A stretch of 64,000 nt of DNA, from NCBI GenBank assembly GCA_021018815.1, contig JAITYX010000028.1, positions 1,674,001 to 1,738,000 on the forward strand. The letters run 5' to 3'. A model generated the notes under the pieces. It was not told the DNA's origin. It was given only the letters and a program-made list of their open reading frames with translations, and made no database searches. This document shows positions 11,349 through 23,678 of the stretch, piece after piece. This stretch comes from Talinum fruticosum. Its lineage: Eukaryota; Streptophyta; Magnoliopsida; Caryophyllales; Talinaceae. Every line of letters begins with the position of its first letter. The first letter of the stretch is position 1. A program made the translations under genes and the position numbers.

Positions 11349-11699
11349 TCTATAGGGTGATTTAGAAATTGGTCGGGCTTCGGATATAATTCCACTTCAA
11401 AATCTACTTCTCTCTAAGGTGGTAATCCTGAAAGCTCCTCGGGGAAAACATCGGGGAATTCATTTATCACCGAAATATCCTCGAGTTTCACTTTTTCCTC
11501 TTTTTCTTTAATAGTATAACACCAATAACCTTGACACCCCCTTTTAAGAGTTTTGCTACATTTGTCGGAGATACGAGGGAGCATTCCATTTTATTCTCGT
11601 CTCCATAAAAACATACATTTCCTCCTTGCCTACCCATATTTTGACAACCAATCCATTCCTAAAATTATTTCAAAGTTAAATAGATCAAACTGGATAAGA

Positions 11700-11905
11700 T
11701 TGGTTGGAAAATCCTCTCCAGCTATAGTTAATGGAACCTCCTTGTAAGAAAATGGACACTCTACCACTCAAACATTAGGTAAAGTGATTTGATATGTGGT
11801 CAAGACTTTATGCGCTTCTAAATTGAGTTGAGGTACAACATGAGTTGACACAAATGAATGTGAAGCTCCATAATCAAATAACGCATAAATTGGCTTTGAA
11901 TTTAA
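11700..11905 (-). pseudogene. G1 aspartic protease
   Basis: Minus-strand SKPIYALFDYGASHSFVSTH is the retropepsin active-site loop. The usual DSGAS reads DYGAS here, a substitution next to the catalytic Asp. The following PQLNLEAHKVLTTYQI is the expected flap-side sequence. Stops and frame changes follow. Confidence 0.75.
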
Positions 11906-12069
11906 AACGAGTGTTCCGAAACTACCGTATCCGAAGCCGCTGCATCCTTTTTGTTCATAGTATATACACGACTTGCGTTAACAGGAATAGCTGGGAAAGG
12001 TCCCGTACGTAGGTTAGGTAATGGTCTTACTACTCCCTTTTCCACGACTTTCCGCCTCCTAGGACGGTT

Positions 12070-13195
12070 AAGCACTTGATGCTCCATACTTCCACACCAA
12101 TTGCATTTATTTGTCCCAACTCCACACTCTATGTTTGTATGGTTGGTCCTGCCACACTTCTCACACGGTTCATTGCTAGCGAGTGCGAGTTTTTAGCTTG
12201 GCTGGAGTTCGCCTTCCTTGCTATGTTATTTCCACCCCGATTTTGGTTTTCCCTATCGTTCCATTTTCGTTTGGAACTTCCTGTGCTCGAGCTCTCAGTC
12301 CAGTCTTTATCCTTTCAACCTTTGCGGCTCTCTCATACAACTCCTGGGTAGTCTTAATTGGTTGCCGAGCTAATTGGTGCCGTATAAACAGGGCCAAACC
12401 TTCTTCATATCTTAACATCTTCATTTCTCTTCGTACCCACAAAGTCTTGGGTGAACCGAGCCAACTCATTAAACTTAGCGGTGTATTACATCACCGTTAT
12501 GCCCTCTGTCATTCTTAATTCTAGAAATTCTTTCTCTTTCGATGTTGGACGAAGCGAGGTAAAACCGAGCTCTAAGTTCCTCCAAAAATTTGGACCAGGT
12601 AAACTCGGGTCCTTGACATCTTTCTTTAATTGTGTTCCACCATATGTCCGCTTCCCGGACAAATAAAAGGTTCCCATGACCACCTTTTTGTCTCCAGGTA
12701 CATCGAGGACCATGAAAATTTTCTCCAGGTTCCTGATCCACTCTTCTAATTCCACTCGGTCCATTTTGCCATTATACACTTTGGGGTTCCTTTTGGCCAC
12801 CCTATCTCGCTAATTTTTCTATATTCTTGGAAGATTCGGGTGCGGTCGTAGGGATAGGTACCCTCTTAAGTAATTCTTGAACAAAATTTCCCTAGTATGC
12901 GGGGTTGGCATTTTCTTGTGAGTTTGGTTGTGCAAAAGCAGGAAACGGGGTTTGGTTACTTTCTGCTTGTGAGTTAGCAGGTATTTCATTGAGATTGATA
13001 ACCGAGATCTCTCATTGTCCCTTCATGGCCACTATTCTCGGGCTGGTTGTTACTTATACCTTGAGACATTCTACAAAACAAATAGATTTACTCGGATTTA
13101 CTCATTCTGTTACTGGACTTCTTGTTCTATATTCAAATACTAAAGCACCGAAATCCTCTAAACCTAACTTGACTCTTATGATTCCTATATGGCTC
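12070..13195 (-). pseudogene. G1 gag with CCHC zinc knuckle
   Basis: Gag forms the particle and binds RNA. At 12800-12486 the minus strand reads GKMDRVELEEWIRNLEKIF, typical of the retrotransposon gag core, and an overlapping frame (12741-12475) continues with KFLEELRARFY, so a frameshift lies within the core. Two knuckles follow: a good one, CEKCGRTNHTNIEC (complement of 12124-12165), and a second, CNWCGSMEHQVLNR, lacking its last cysteine. Its start codon region near 13190 is broken. Confidence 0.8.
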
Positions 13196-13216
13196 CGAAG
13201 GATGTCTTAAACCTAG

Positions 13217-13228
13217 GCTTTGATACCA
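13217..13228 (-). promoter_or_regulatory. G1 primer binding site
   Basis: On the minus strand TGGTATCAAAGC follows the 5' LTR after a 4-nt spacer. It is complementary to the 3' end of plant initiator methionine tRNA with one mismatch (usual TGGTATCAGAGC). Confidence 0.85.
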
Positions 13229-13232
13229 CATT

Positions 13233-15979
13233 TGTAACGCCCCCAACCCATAATCACTAGTTTAGTCCGAATAAACTACCAGCCAGTGATTAGTGCAGCA
13301 GAGAAAGGGTTAAGAGTCATCACCGTCGCCCTTACCAGCAGAAAGGGCAAGGCTATTGTGAGTCGGATACTAAACTATTCAACATAGATTACATTATCTT
13401 AATAGTCAATAACGAAAGGAAACTATAATATGTACAAAGCCCAACAAAAGTACATGATAACTCACTATTTGCTAACTTTAAACAACGACACTATTCACTA
13501 TTATCCAAAAGGTCGTCCCTGCGAGCCGGAGACTCTAAGTCTTGGACAAAACTCTTCTACAACCTGCCATCTTCAATATCCTTACCTAAAACAAAACAGG
13601 GAAAATATTTTTGCAATGTGAGTCGAAACTCAATACGTTCACTATCATGCGAGTAAAATAAAAGTTATGAAATAATTGAGTTAAGCGCATGCATTTCAAT
13701 TAATTTGTAAATGAGGGGAGAGCATAATTTAAAACAACTAATCGTTTATTATTTGAATGGATCCCTTACGATCATCGGGTTTCCCTAAACGCATGCACAC
13801 ACACTCGGACCGATCGGATAGTCCGGTTGAAGGCGAGTTAACGATTACGGTGTTACCAACCTAGATATTGAGGCGTACCAAATAATGACACTTGATGGTC
13901 GGGTCCATATTAATGATGGAAAATACCGTTTGCAAATGATTCTTTGTTGTTGTTGATGTCGACCATATCCGGCCTTGATTTGTAGATAAAAGCAGTGAAG
14001 GGCACGATCAATGAACGTACCTTGTGCTTATGTTCTTCTTCCTTTTTGGCGGAATCCGGATGAACACACGGCGCTTGATGACCTTACGTAGAGATATAAA
14101 AGTTTTATTAATAAACTGAATTTTTATTCTTTATTTATTAAATCAGTTCAAAGATACTTGAAATGAAAATTAACAAATTTCGTTTTCTTCTAAATGATAC
14201 TAAGATTATTTCTAACCTATAAGGTTTATTTTCATTTTATAAAATGCATACCTAAATATATATAATAACACCAACTACTTATCTCCTTTTTCTCTATAAA
14301 TGAATAGTATTGATATTATTTGATTTAAAACCAAGGAAAGGTTTATATTTTTAAGTAGTGCTACATTAAGTTTATGATATATATACCTCTATTTATTTCT
14401 AACCTATTCTCGTCTTATCATGGCGAGAAATTAATCTGCAAGAAGATGCTCATTTCCTGGCATAATATTTCATACCACTTCAACTTCTCTATACCTCTCA
14501 GTATTTTTAATCATCCTCAATTTTTCCCTTAATCTCATCATTAGGTCAAATAACCATCTAAATTAACTAAAGTAATTCATAACTCAAAATTACTCATGAA
14601 TGTCCTTTGTACGAGGATTTTTCCATAATTTTTCCTTCAATTTTAGTACATCCAAACATATCTCAAATGTCACCAAATTTTCCTAAACTCCATGAATCAA
14701 TTACATACATACCATAATCAAACTTTAATCTCCAATCGCCTTACATAATAAAGGAGAAGAATAACCGATTACAACTTAAATACTTAAATTAACAACAATC
14801 GAATCTGAAAATTTTACCCTTAGCAATAAGATGGAGGAGGTTAATTTAGGAGTGTTTCTAGAGTGGTTGAAGGCTGGAGGATTGAAGATCGGAGGATGAC
14901 TGAACGGAGCAGGTGGCCGGTGGTTGAAGCTGTCGCCGGGGTAGCAAAAGGCGTTGGTGACTCGATCAACAATGGTGGAAATCGGACACGCTCGACGACC
15001 GGGAATTCGAGACTAAACCGGGGCATAATCGGGGCATAAACAGGACCGAGGACGGTGGTGTGCTGGCATTTGATGGCTTAAGCGGTGACGAGGCAGCAAT
15101 AGGTGGTGGTAGCAGCTGTCGGTGGTGTTTCCGGTGGCTGAGATGAAGGATAAGGGGAAGGCGGAGGAGGTAAGTGAAGGAAAGGGGTGCGTTTTGGGTG
15201 GTTTTTACGATGATGCCGCGATGGTGATGGTGATGTTGTCTGGTGGCGTCGAACCAGGGGTGGCCGGAGCGAAGTTGCCGCAGTGGGTAGCAGGCGGTGG
15301 CGGTGGAGATTGGAAGAGGGCAGAGGAGTAGGCGTCGGTGGCTGGAGAGGGAGAGGTTGTGAGTTATCGGTTTTAGGTTTAGATAATGATAGCTTTAGGT
15401 TGCTTTAAGCTTTTATACTCCCTCTTGCCTTCTCCTTCAATGGGCCAACCGCCCTAGTTTAATTCTTCCGAGCCCAATTCTTTTGCACTTATCGTAATCC
15501 AACTCTTATCCTCATCTAATTCCCACTCTTCATACTCATCATCATCCTTTCTATTAAACTTATCTTAATATTTTTATTTTTAATAATATTAAGTTTACCA
15601 CAAAAATCATATTAATTTTGTTTGTATAAGAATTTTGAAAATCAAAATAAATTAGCTATATGAAAAGGTTAATGTTTAGAGTGAATATCTAAACATGTTC
15701 GACTAAGGCCACTAGTCGCTAATAAAATTTAATTTATAGAAATGATAAATGTTAGTTATCTTCCGAGTCATTAAAATTTATAGAGTATGATCGTGCATCG
15801 TCGTTGTCATCATCCAGGTTCCTACACTTTAAACAACATTGACATATATATATATATATATACACTCATGTATATACACATGTGTAATATGAAAATATTT
15901 GAAAATTTAAAATGCTCGCGCTCATGCTAATCTTTAATGTGTTTAAAGTTAATTATTTTCTTAAGGATGGGTTGTTACA
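13233..15979 (-). repeat. G1 5' LTR
   Basis: Plus-strand start TGTAACGCCCCCAACCC, end GGGTTGTTACA. It is a partner of 5728-8518 and colinear throughout; the first 130 bp differ from the partner at about a dozen positions, mostly transitions, while much of the AT-rich centre is nearly identical. Confidence 0.9.
15844..15862. repeat. (AT)n microsatellite in G1 5' LTR
   Basis: A 19-bp AT tract at the position equivalent to the 68-bp tract of the other LTR. Confidence 0.9.
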
Positions 15980-15984
15980 CTCAC
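15980..15984. repeat. Target site duplication CTCAC (right) of G1
   Basis: Matches 5723-5727 exactly. LINE sequence resumes on both sides. Confidence 0.9.
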
Positions 15985-17371
15985 GCCTTGCTTGAGCATG
16001 GTGAAATTGTCCGTCAACCCCTTCGAAGAGTTGGATGAATTTGGTCCGGCATTTAGGGTTGAAAGATCCTCCCCTTACAATATTTATACTTCAAAACAGT
16101 AGCCCACAAAGTTTTGGGCTCTAAAATGTAACTCCAGCCTTACTTCATAAGACTAGTAGCATTTAGGCGACACATGGCTCTCAAGCCCAAGCCTCTAACT
16201 TTCTTTGGCCGAGTCACTACATTACATGATACAGGATGCACTCTTCTTTGATTAGTAGTACCTCCTTATAAGAACCATATGATTTTCTTATCAATGTTGT
16301 TACAAGTTGACTTAGGAAGTCTTGTTGTTCGTATAGAATATACAAGGATAGCACACAAACCGAACTGCATGAGCATGACCCTTCCAGCCAAGGAAAGAAA
16401 CTTCGATTTCGAACCGGCTAATTTCTTGTCTACTCGTTCAATGACCTTATGAAACATGGCCTTTATAAATCTATCGATAATTGTTGGGACACCAAGATAC
16501 TTTCCTAGATCATCCGTTCTTGAAATTTCCATCAAACATGGTTTGTTATGACCGAGTCCATATTCGAGAGGAAAATAAATGCTTGACTCGTTCATACTAA
16601 CTTTCGACTGAAGCTCGACAAAATCTCGACAAAAAGTTTTTATCAAGATTTCATGATCAACACTAGCTTCAGCAAATAACATCACATCATCAACGAACAA
16701 AACATTGGACATCTTTCGTCTATTCTAGCTAGTGGGTAAAGGGCATTAGTTTCCCTAATGAACCTCTTCTTCGATCTAGTGATACGGCCCGCTTAATACG
16801 AGCAACAAAGATGTATGGTGAGAGGGGATCACCCTGTCATATGCCCCCATGTGGGTTGAAATCTCTCAGTTGGTACCATTCCACAATACATTTAGAGAGT
16901 AAGTCATGATACACGAAATAATTACCTCCATCATCAATTGGGAGGCACATATCCATAAGAGTTTCACGAATCAAAGACCATCTCAATCTATCACAAGCCT
17001 TCTCCAAATCAAGTGTGATGGCCATCCAACCCTTAGCTCTTGATTTTTCCCCATGTAATGAAGAATCTCTTGCATGATAATGACATTATCAACAATATGT
17101 CGTTTGGGAATGAAGCTTGTTTGTACTAGAGAGATAAAATCGGTAAAACCTCCTTCAACCGATTAACTATGCACTTTGTGACCGGTTTGTATGTGACATT
17201 GAAAAGGCCAATTGGTCTAAACTATGTCACATAGTGAGGATTTCTCACCTTAGGAATGAGCAAAATGAAGGTCTCATTAATTCTATATGGAAATATTTCA
17301 CCTCTTAGAAAACCGACATTTGACAAACAATGAGACGCAAAAAAGTGTCATCCTTTTCTCTATTTTTTATT
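15985..17371 (-). pseudogene. LINE (L1-type) reverse transcriptase fragment
   Basis: Minus strand. From the right: LIPKVRNPHY and RPIGLFNVTYK (about 17270-17170), MAITLDLEKACDRLRWSLIR (17025 down), QGDPLSPYIF with a stop just before it (about 16830), then MSNVLFVDDVMLFAEAS (16712 down), where FVDD is the RT catalytic motif, and GKYLGVPTIIDR. It ends with RGLGLRAMCRLNATSLM (about 16200-16150), at the start of the zf-RVT region. Many stops break it. It is continuous with 4862-5722 across G1 and with 19321-20525 across insertion D. Confidence 0.85.
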
Positions 17372-19320
17372 TGTTGGCCCGATGATGATAATCGAGTCCC
17401 TGTTTGAGGATTTGGATCTCGGATCGTGTTCGATTGGTGCGACGAAAGCCAGTAAACCACAAAGAACCCCAAGCACCACATAAATAGCCTTTTGCCTTGG
17501 GTCGATCCAAAAATCCCCTTTTCTTTCGTATGATCCAAAACCAGGCCAAGCCTCCGGAGACAACGGAGTGTGGTGCCGCGTACTGGAAAATTCCATGTTC
17601 GAGACATCGCATTTTACTTCAGTCCAACCATACAAGGAGTTGAAGACCTCAAGATGACGTCGAGTGCTGTATTTCATGATCACAAGCTTCAAAGTGTTGC
17701 TTTTTGGCACCAAGATAGTCCACTCGAGACTAGGAGCATGCATCCCGCATAAAAAATGAAACTTACCAAAAATAAAAACATGTCAAAAATGGAAACCTAC
17801 CAAAATGGAAACTTTCCATTTTTAAAAGGTGTTATGGTCGGTGCTCGCCAACCCAAAATAGTAAGTGGAACGCTGCGTTTTGTCCTGGAGACTCCTTGGA
17901 AGCACGCTAGGGCACGAAACCCTAGGCATCCCTTGATGGCCGACGCCTACCTTCCCGGTTCTATCCGATTTTATCCAGTTCAATCTTGTGATATCTCGGC
18001 CCGATTTATTTTCAACTGTTTTGAATGACTAGCTGCAAGCAAACCCTAGGTCATTCCTTGACCTAACCTCTCCCTATAAATAGAGAGCTTTGGCTCTTAT
18101 TCCCATACTGGTTTCTTGCCTTAGCACCACGCTTGTTGAAACTTGCCTATGTACTACTGAATACTCTCATTTGTATTATGATCTCTTAGTCCCTTTTCAG
18201 CCTATTCCTTCTCTACTTCCATCATACACGATATATCCGATCCCTAAACTCCATCTGTCACACATCTGTCTACCTATCTCCACAAAAACTCATAAAAAGC
18301 CCTTTTCAATTCACCACTGTCGCATCAAGAGATCTAGATCCGAGATCTATATCAGCAGTGGGACAACCCGAGGGCATAGATCCAATTTTCATAACAGTTG
18401 ATATTACATATATGCTTTCTTTTATTGCTTTTTGTATTGTGGAAATGATGTATTGCTTTTAATTCCTCCCCGCTCGATGTAATCCTTTACTTTTGCGCTT
18501 TCTTTTCTTTTCGCTTTGCCTTTTCTTTTCGCTTTTCCACTTTCTTTATTTTTGCTTTTATCGCTTTCCTTTATTATGTTTGGTTTCTTTTAATTCTCGT
18601 CGCATGTTGCTTGCTTGTGTGTTTTTTTTACATTATTTTAATTCACTACTCAAACTAGTAATGGCCATCTTCGGATAGACGGAACGGAAGGGTTTATCCC
18701 TACGTTTCGTACCCTCACCCCCGAATTCGATTCTCGGTTCAAAGACTGATGGAGTCATTTCTAGCCTCTTCTTGTCTTAGTTTTCCCATACTAAGATTGG
18801 AAGAGCAAATTTTTACTTTTGTTTTGTTCTTCTTCCCTAAAAGCCGACTAGCGACTCCTCTTTTGCTTTATTCCTATTGCATTGCATCTCGGTTTTTCTC
18901 ACTCGTAGGATAAAAGAAAGAAGGGATTCTGGATCTTCCAGCCAGGCCAAAAGCCGAGGTTGAATTACTATAGCCACGGCCACCGCCTGGCACCGCTTAC
19001 TATACGGTGTTAGCTCGCGCCGGCACCGGACAGCTAGTGGGTGAGGCTTTGGTCTAGATTGGTGTTTTCACACCAATCCGGCCCTAAAGCCTCACTGCGT
19101 AAAACCCTAATTTTTATATTTTGTTCGGTTAAAAAATAACATCCCAAGTACTTCTTAAAATAATTGGAAAAATAAGATAATTAATAAAACCGTCATTTAA
19201 ACTTTGCCTAATTAAATTTAATAAAATTCGAAATCTTAATAAAAGGTTCATCCCCACATTCCAAATTCGACTTTCTAAAATTATCTTCAAAACCAATCTT
19301 TAAAAAAGAGACCCGATACA
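17372..19320 (+). mobile_element. LTR-like insertion D in the LINE
   Basis: Starts TGTTGGCCCGATGATGAT, close to copies A and B (TGTTAGYCC), and ends near GAGACCCGATACA, like the GAGACCCATCTCACC tail of copy C. It has a TATA box (CCCTATAAATAGAG), a CT/TTTC-rich region (18480-18600), and a TAGCGACTCC motif at about 18850. LINE coding sequence stops on its left and resumes on its right, so it is an insertion of about 1.95 kb, probably a solo LTR. No target duplication is visible (TTATT on the left, AGTGG on the right), so the right edge may be off by some tens of bases. Confidence 0.6.
18072..18083 (+). promoter_or_regulatory. TATA box of LTR D
   Basis: CCCTATAAATAG upstream of a CT-rich leader, placed as in copies A and B. 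Confidence 0.5.
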
Positions 19321-20525
19321 AGTGGGGAAGCTCGACGGGCCCCGACCAGCTGTGGTTCCTACACAAACATCCTTGCCTACAATCGGCCAAAATTTTTAAA
19401 AAAGAAAGTTTGAAAGTCGCCAGGTCCCGTGCTTTAAGTGGAGCCATACTTTTGAGAGCATCCAAAACTTTATGAGCCTACAAAAGGTTCGACCAATTTA
19501 GAATATTCACTTGTTTCAATTGGCGGAAAGCAACCTATCGAAAGCACCCTTCCACCCCGAGTAGGATATGGGTCTGAAAAGAGATTGGTAAAATAGTCCA
19601 CCTCCATTCTTTTAATGCCACCAGGTTCTAACCCTCTAACTATCCATCTTCTTGAGAGCTTAAATCCTATCATAACGCCTGCGAACAATAGTGCTTGTAT
19701 CTAGTATTTCTATCACCATCTTTAAGAGACTCTAATCGAGAATTTTGAAACCATAAAAAGAGCAATCTGGTTTAGCACCTCATTAAGATCACGCTTAAGA
19801 ACCAGTTCAGGTTTGATCATGTGACGGTGTTCTCCTTTCGATAACTTAGATTGTATATCCTTTAATCGTGCCAAAAGAACTTTTTTTTCTCCTAAATAAA
19901 TTCTCGATGACCTCTTTGTTTCACTTGCTTAATTCATCTGCAAGCAAATGAAGGGATGGCACAAGTGTTATAGAGGGGTTACATTTTTCCTTGATAAAGT
20001 TGTCAAACGGTGCATGCTTGGTCCAAGCTAATTGCAAGCAAAAAGGTTTTGTATTCCTAGGTTTCTCTGTGAAACCCATGAGGCTTATCAGTAAGGGGGA
20101 GTGATCAAAATAACTTTATGTGCTCCTTCTTCTTGAAACCGGGTTCGCCAACTCAGGTTACAAAGCACTCTGTCCAATCTAACACTTTTCTAAGTTGGTT
20201 CACAATTGCCATGACTCCATGTAAATTTTGGACCAGAGAATCCAAGGTCGATTAATCCAGTATTCTCTACCCAATTTTTGAAATGAGCGCAACGTCCTGC
20301 TCTCTTAGGTCCTCCATGATCTCTTTCCCTTCGACTGAAAGTTTCATTGAACACAAGGAGCCAAGGAATTTCAATCCCCCTGGAAATTGCTCTCATTTCC
20401 TCCGTAACTTATCAAGTAAGGTTTCATGAGGAGGGCTTGCATAGATGGCAGTAAAGAGCCAAGATTGAGTCGTGTTGATTTTTATTTCAGCTGTGAATTG
20501 ATCATGTATAAAACTGCTTATAGGT
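19321..20525 (-). pseudogene. LINE 5' part: AP endonuclease and linker to RT
   Basis: Minus strand. About 20450-20190 encodes an SWLFTAIYASPPHE segment, then EIPWLLVFNETFSRRERDHG and IDLGFSGPKFTWSHG, the apurinic-like endonuclease that nicks target DNA. The usual WLLVGDFNE lacks Gly-Asp, so a catalytic residue is missing. The linker with YFTNLFSDPYP (about 19600) and LDALKSMAPLKA (19465 down) leads to the RT. ORF1 and the start of the endonuclease are absent, so the LINE is 5'-truncated near 20525. Stops and frameshifts are frequent. Confidence 0.78.
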
Positions 20526-21610
20526 ACCTCCTTTTTTATGAAAACTATTTATAAGGTCCTCTAATTTGAGAATTAATTTATGGTATATTATTTGAGAATT
20601 ATTAAATAGTGTTTTCCTGGGTGGTGATGTCTTGAAAGCGATGTAATTTAGGCAGAATTAAAATTCAAAATTTGAAGTTCTAATAATGCCTTAATGAAAA
20701 GTTGGTTGTGGGGATTAAAAGCTTCCAACGGTTACATTTTATTCTTTAAATATGTATCCTTAGTATTTGACCTCATTTAACTCCCACTCTCTCCCTCCCT
20801 CCATTGAATTCTGTTTTTGGAAATCTCTCTCTCTCTTATCCATTGAAGGCCTACAAAACCATTAAAGACCTGGTAAATAGAATTTTTATAAAAATTCAAA
20901 ATTCAATATTTTTTAATTGAATTAAATATTGAATATATTGTATGTGCTTAAATTTTATAATTTTTATATTTTTCTGATTCGTAATATTTTATAAAAAGTG
21001 TGAAAAATACAAGACTTTTTTTCAAGGAGTAATCAACCAAGTGAATATGAAGATGATTATGTCATATGTTGAAGATGCAATTTTCAAGTTGTAAAGAAAA
21101 TATTTCATTCAAGCCAAAACCCTAGAAGAATATATTTCAACTGTATGAGATGTGTCGAAGTTTCGAGATAGGTAGATGAGGTAAATATCAATAATGAGAG
21201 GAAGATATTACATGAGTTGGATGAATTTAAGGAGTTAAGAGAGTTAAAAATAAAAATAAAATTGATTGGGAAGGGGCAAAACATTATTGTAATATTATTG
21301 TTTGCAATCATAGTATTAATTTTAATGGTGATCATGATTTGATATGTAATAAGTATGTTTATTTAGAAAATGCAATGCCTACTATTTAGATAATTGCAAA
21401 ATTGCTATATTTTTTATTTTGTAAAGCTCCCATGAGTTAGAAAACTAAGGTTGTCTTGAGTTGCTCCAAAAGCCACATAAGTAGAGAGTTACTCCATTTA
21501 GCTTTCCATCAGCAATGGGAGCAACCCACCCTAGTTACTCCATAATAAGTTTTAATATAAATGAGTTCATTTGTAATTTTTTATGAATTCAATTGTTGTA
21601 TTTACAGTTA
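20526..21610. other. AT-rich stretch without recognised feature
   Basis: About 1.1 kb with no recognisable coding sequence. CT-rich runs at 20792-20866 (CTCTCTCCCTCCCTCC and CTCTCTCTCTCT) follow an AT-rich segment and resemble a plant leader, but no ORF follows. It could be remnant LTR or intergenic DNA. Confidence 0.4.
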
Positions 21611-21611
21611 A

Positions 21612-22160
21612 ATGAACTTATATATATAGTAACCGACATCATGCCAAGCATAATAGCGGTTGCGCCGATCTCTTGCATTGCAGTATGTCGTCCAAGAAAA
21701 CCAATAAGCTGATCTCATCATCCCTGTTTAACATCCCAAACACGTGACTTGGTGCTATGATTTGGAGTAATGTGTTTTTTGTTAAACTCTTCACAAAACT
21801 TTGCACATGAAAACTCCAATCCACAAGTGACTTGACAACAAGTTGGAGAGGGAGTGCTCGAACGGCAATCGGGGTGCCGCCGAATGCTTGGTGGTGCCAA
21901 CCGAGGACTTGGGAGTGCCCTTCCTCCCACTCTCGGTTCTAGCCATGACATCTTAGTTTAGGGAGGACCATAATACACGAATTAGAAATATATATACGTG
22001 ATATTAACAATCGATCTAATATTTTTAAATAAAATACCTTCGACGTAAAGAGGATGACCAAACTCTTGGGCCAACCAATAACACTATTGACAACTTCATC
22101 AACAAGTGTGTAGGTGTTATGATTGGATTGGTAACTCACAAGTGCCTTTCCCTTACACAA
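21612..22160 (-). pseudogene. CACTA-associated protein fragment (DUF8039-like)
   Basis: The minus strand at 22160-21939 encodes GKALVSYQSNHNTYTLVDEV and VNSVIGWPKSLVIL, which resembles the DUF8039 domain found in plant CACTA-related proteins (a VDEV..S.I.WPKSLV pattern). Downstream (21951-21640), in changing frames, come HVFGMLNRDDEIS and FLGRHTAMQEIGATAIM, similar to the segment that follows in such proteins before a Ulp1-type protease. It is broken by frameshifts and has no transposon termini nearby, so it is a relic. The match is from memory of the pattern and is weak. Confidence 0.4.
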
Positions 22161-22167
22161 CTTCCAT

Positions 22168-22190
22168 CACCCTCACCCTCACCCTCACCC
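22168..22190. repeat. Short (CACCCT)n tandem repeat
   Basis: Three to four tandem copies of CACCCT. It does not match the plant telomere unit CCCTAAA. Confidence 0.85.
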
Positions 22191-23158
22191 GATCCTCTAA
22201 AAGTGTCGCCCCGAACGATGGCACTTGGCCGTTGTTAGCTTGTCGCACAACTACAAATTTAACCATTACTTAGACTTATAATAAACAATATAGCATAGGG
22301 AAGTAGGGATCGAATCCATGAGAAAAGATAATGTAAAAATCAAACTTTCAATCCAGTTAAACTTACTAATCTAATTACTTTTATTTCTTTATCTTGTAAA
22401 ATAAAACCTTAAACAAATCAAATTAAATTACTAAAATTCTAAAAATTCCTATAATAAAGACTTCTGAAATTCTCCAAATTCATTTTTTATAATTTAATTT
22501 GACATAATTATCCTAATTAATTCTGAAAAATTCAAAACAGAAAATCAATTAAGGATTAAAAAAAAATCAAAGCAGAAAATAACTCGGAATTTAATCCATA
22601 AAAATAACGGAAAATTATCTAACAATATAAATAAATATTCTAGACAGAATATAAAAATTATAATAACCTAGAAATATTTTTTATATATATATATATTTTT
22701 AGAACAATTAAAACAGAAAACTAAGGCAGAAAATAAACAAATTCTAAAATAGAAACTTAAATAAATAAAATTCTGCACTAAATTAATTATGAAAATAAAT
22801 ACTAAAATTACCTAGAATATTAACACAATTTTCTAGACCTAACCAGACCCTAAAAATATAAAAATAAAATTTAAAACCAAATTTACGAAATTATTTAACT
22901 AAAAACATGCGGTAATTAAATTCAAGAATTAAATCTGAAAAATATCAAATTAATTCCAAAAATTCTAAAATTTAATCACATCAAAGTAGGACTTTATTGA
23001 AACCATAAAAGAAGATCAAACATGAAAAATAATAAAAGAAACTATTTTTAAACTAATTTCTAACAAACCGACTCAAAAATAATAAAAACTAATAGAAAAA
23101 TAATCTAAAAATTAAAATATATAATCTCAATTTTTAATTTGGTTTATATTTTTTAGGT

Positions 23159-23399
23159 TATTGGATGGGAATAATACAAACTTTGGGGGCGTTTGCCAAA
23201 TCTAATACAAACAATTTCCTTGGCTGCGAACGGAACCAACTTTGGGGCTATTTTTCAATATCGGAACGCCACCGAGTTGTATGGGCGGCAACTTGTCGAG
23301 AACGTGACGTGGCAATATTTTTGGACACATGTACGGTGGAGTCAATTTTTAATTAGATTTATGAGATATAAGTGCCGATTATGGAAGGAATTTTTAAAC
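23159..23399 (+). repeat. Left terminal inverted repeat of the TIR element
   Basis: Pairs with 24738-24974. The arms differ by scattered substitutions, for example GGGGGCGTTT against AGGAGCGTTT near the tip. Confidence 0.85.
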
Positions 23400-23678
23400 C
23401 AAAAAAAAAATGAAAATCCTTCTATCACTTGGAATTCAACTCCGCTTATGATCTCTCTCTCTCTCTTCCCTACTTTATCCCTCTTATGCTCTCTCTCTTA
23501 TCTCTCTCGTAAACAAAATCATGTAAATCTAGAAAACTTCCTCCCTCTCTCTCACTCATCCTCTTCCTTGCTCTCGCTTTCCCTCAAAATCAAAACCCAT
23601 CAACGCTCTCTCGTTCTCCTCCCTCTCTCTCGCTAATTAGTTCTCACTTGATACTCCTAAAAGGTCAATCCAACAATC
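23400..23678 (+). promoter_or_regulatory. CT-rich leader of the captured gene
   Basis: Repeated CTCTCTCT and CCTCCCTCTCTC runs lie just upstream of the GeBP-like frame, as in plant 5' untranslated leaders. It was probably captured with the gene. No clear TATA box was identified. Confidence 0.45.

Larger units (their letters stand above)
5728..15979 (-). mobile_element. G1: complete but defective Ty3/gypsy chromovirus (Tekay/Del-like)
   Basis: A 10.25-kb element on the minus strand with two long LTRs (2791 and 2747 bp), a tRNA-iMet type primer site, gag, protease, RT, RNase H, integrase, a C-terminal chromodomain-like segment and a polypurine tract, flanked by CTCAC target duplications. Pol order PR-RT-RH-IN and the chromodomain-like end place it among chromoviruses; the long LTRs fit the Tekay/Del lineage (inference). 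All domains carry stops or frameshifts. The LTRs differ mainly by C/T and G/A changes and small indels, consistent with an old methylated copy. It lies inside the LINE. Confidence 0.9.

Noticed and set aside
22168..22190. Possible interstitial telomere repeat
   Set aside because: The unit is CACCCT, not the plant CCCTAAA, and only three to four copies are present.
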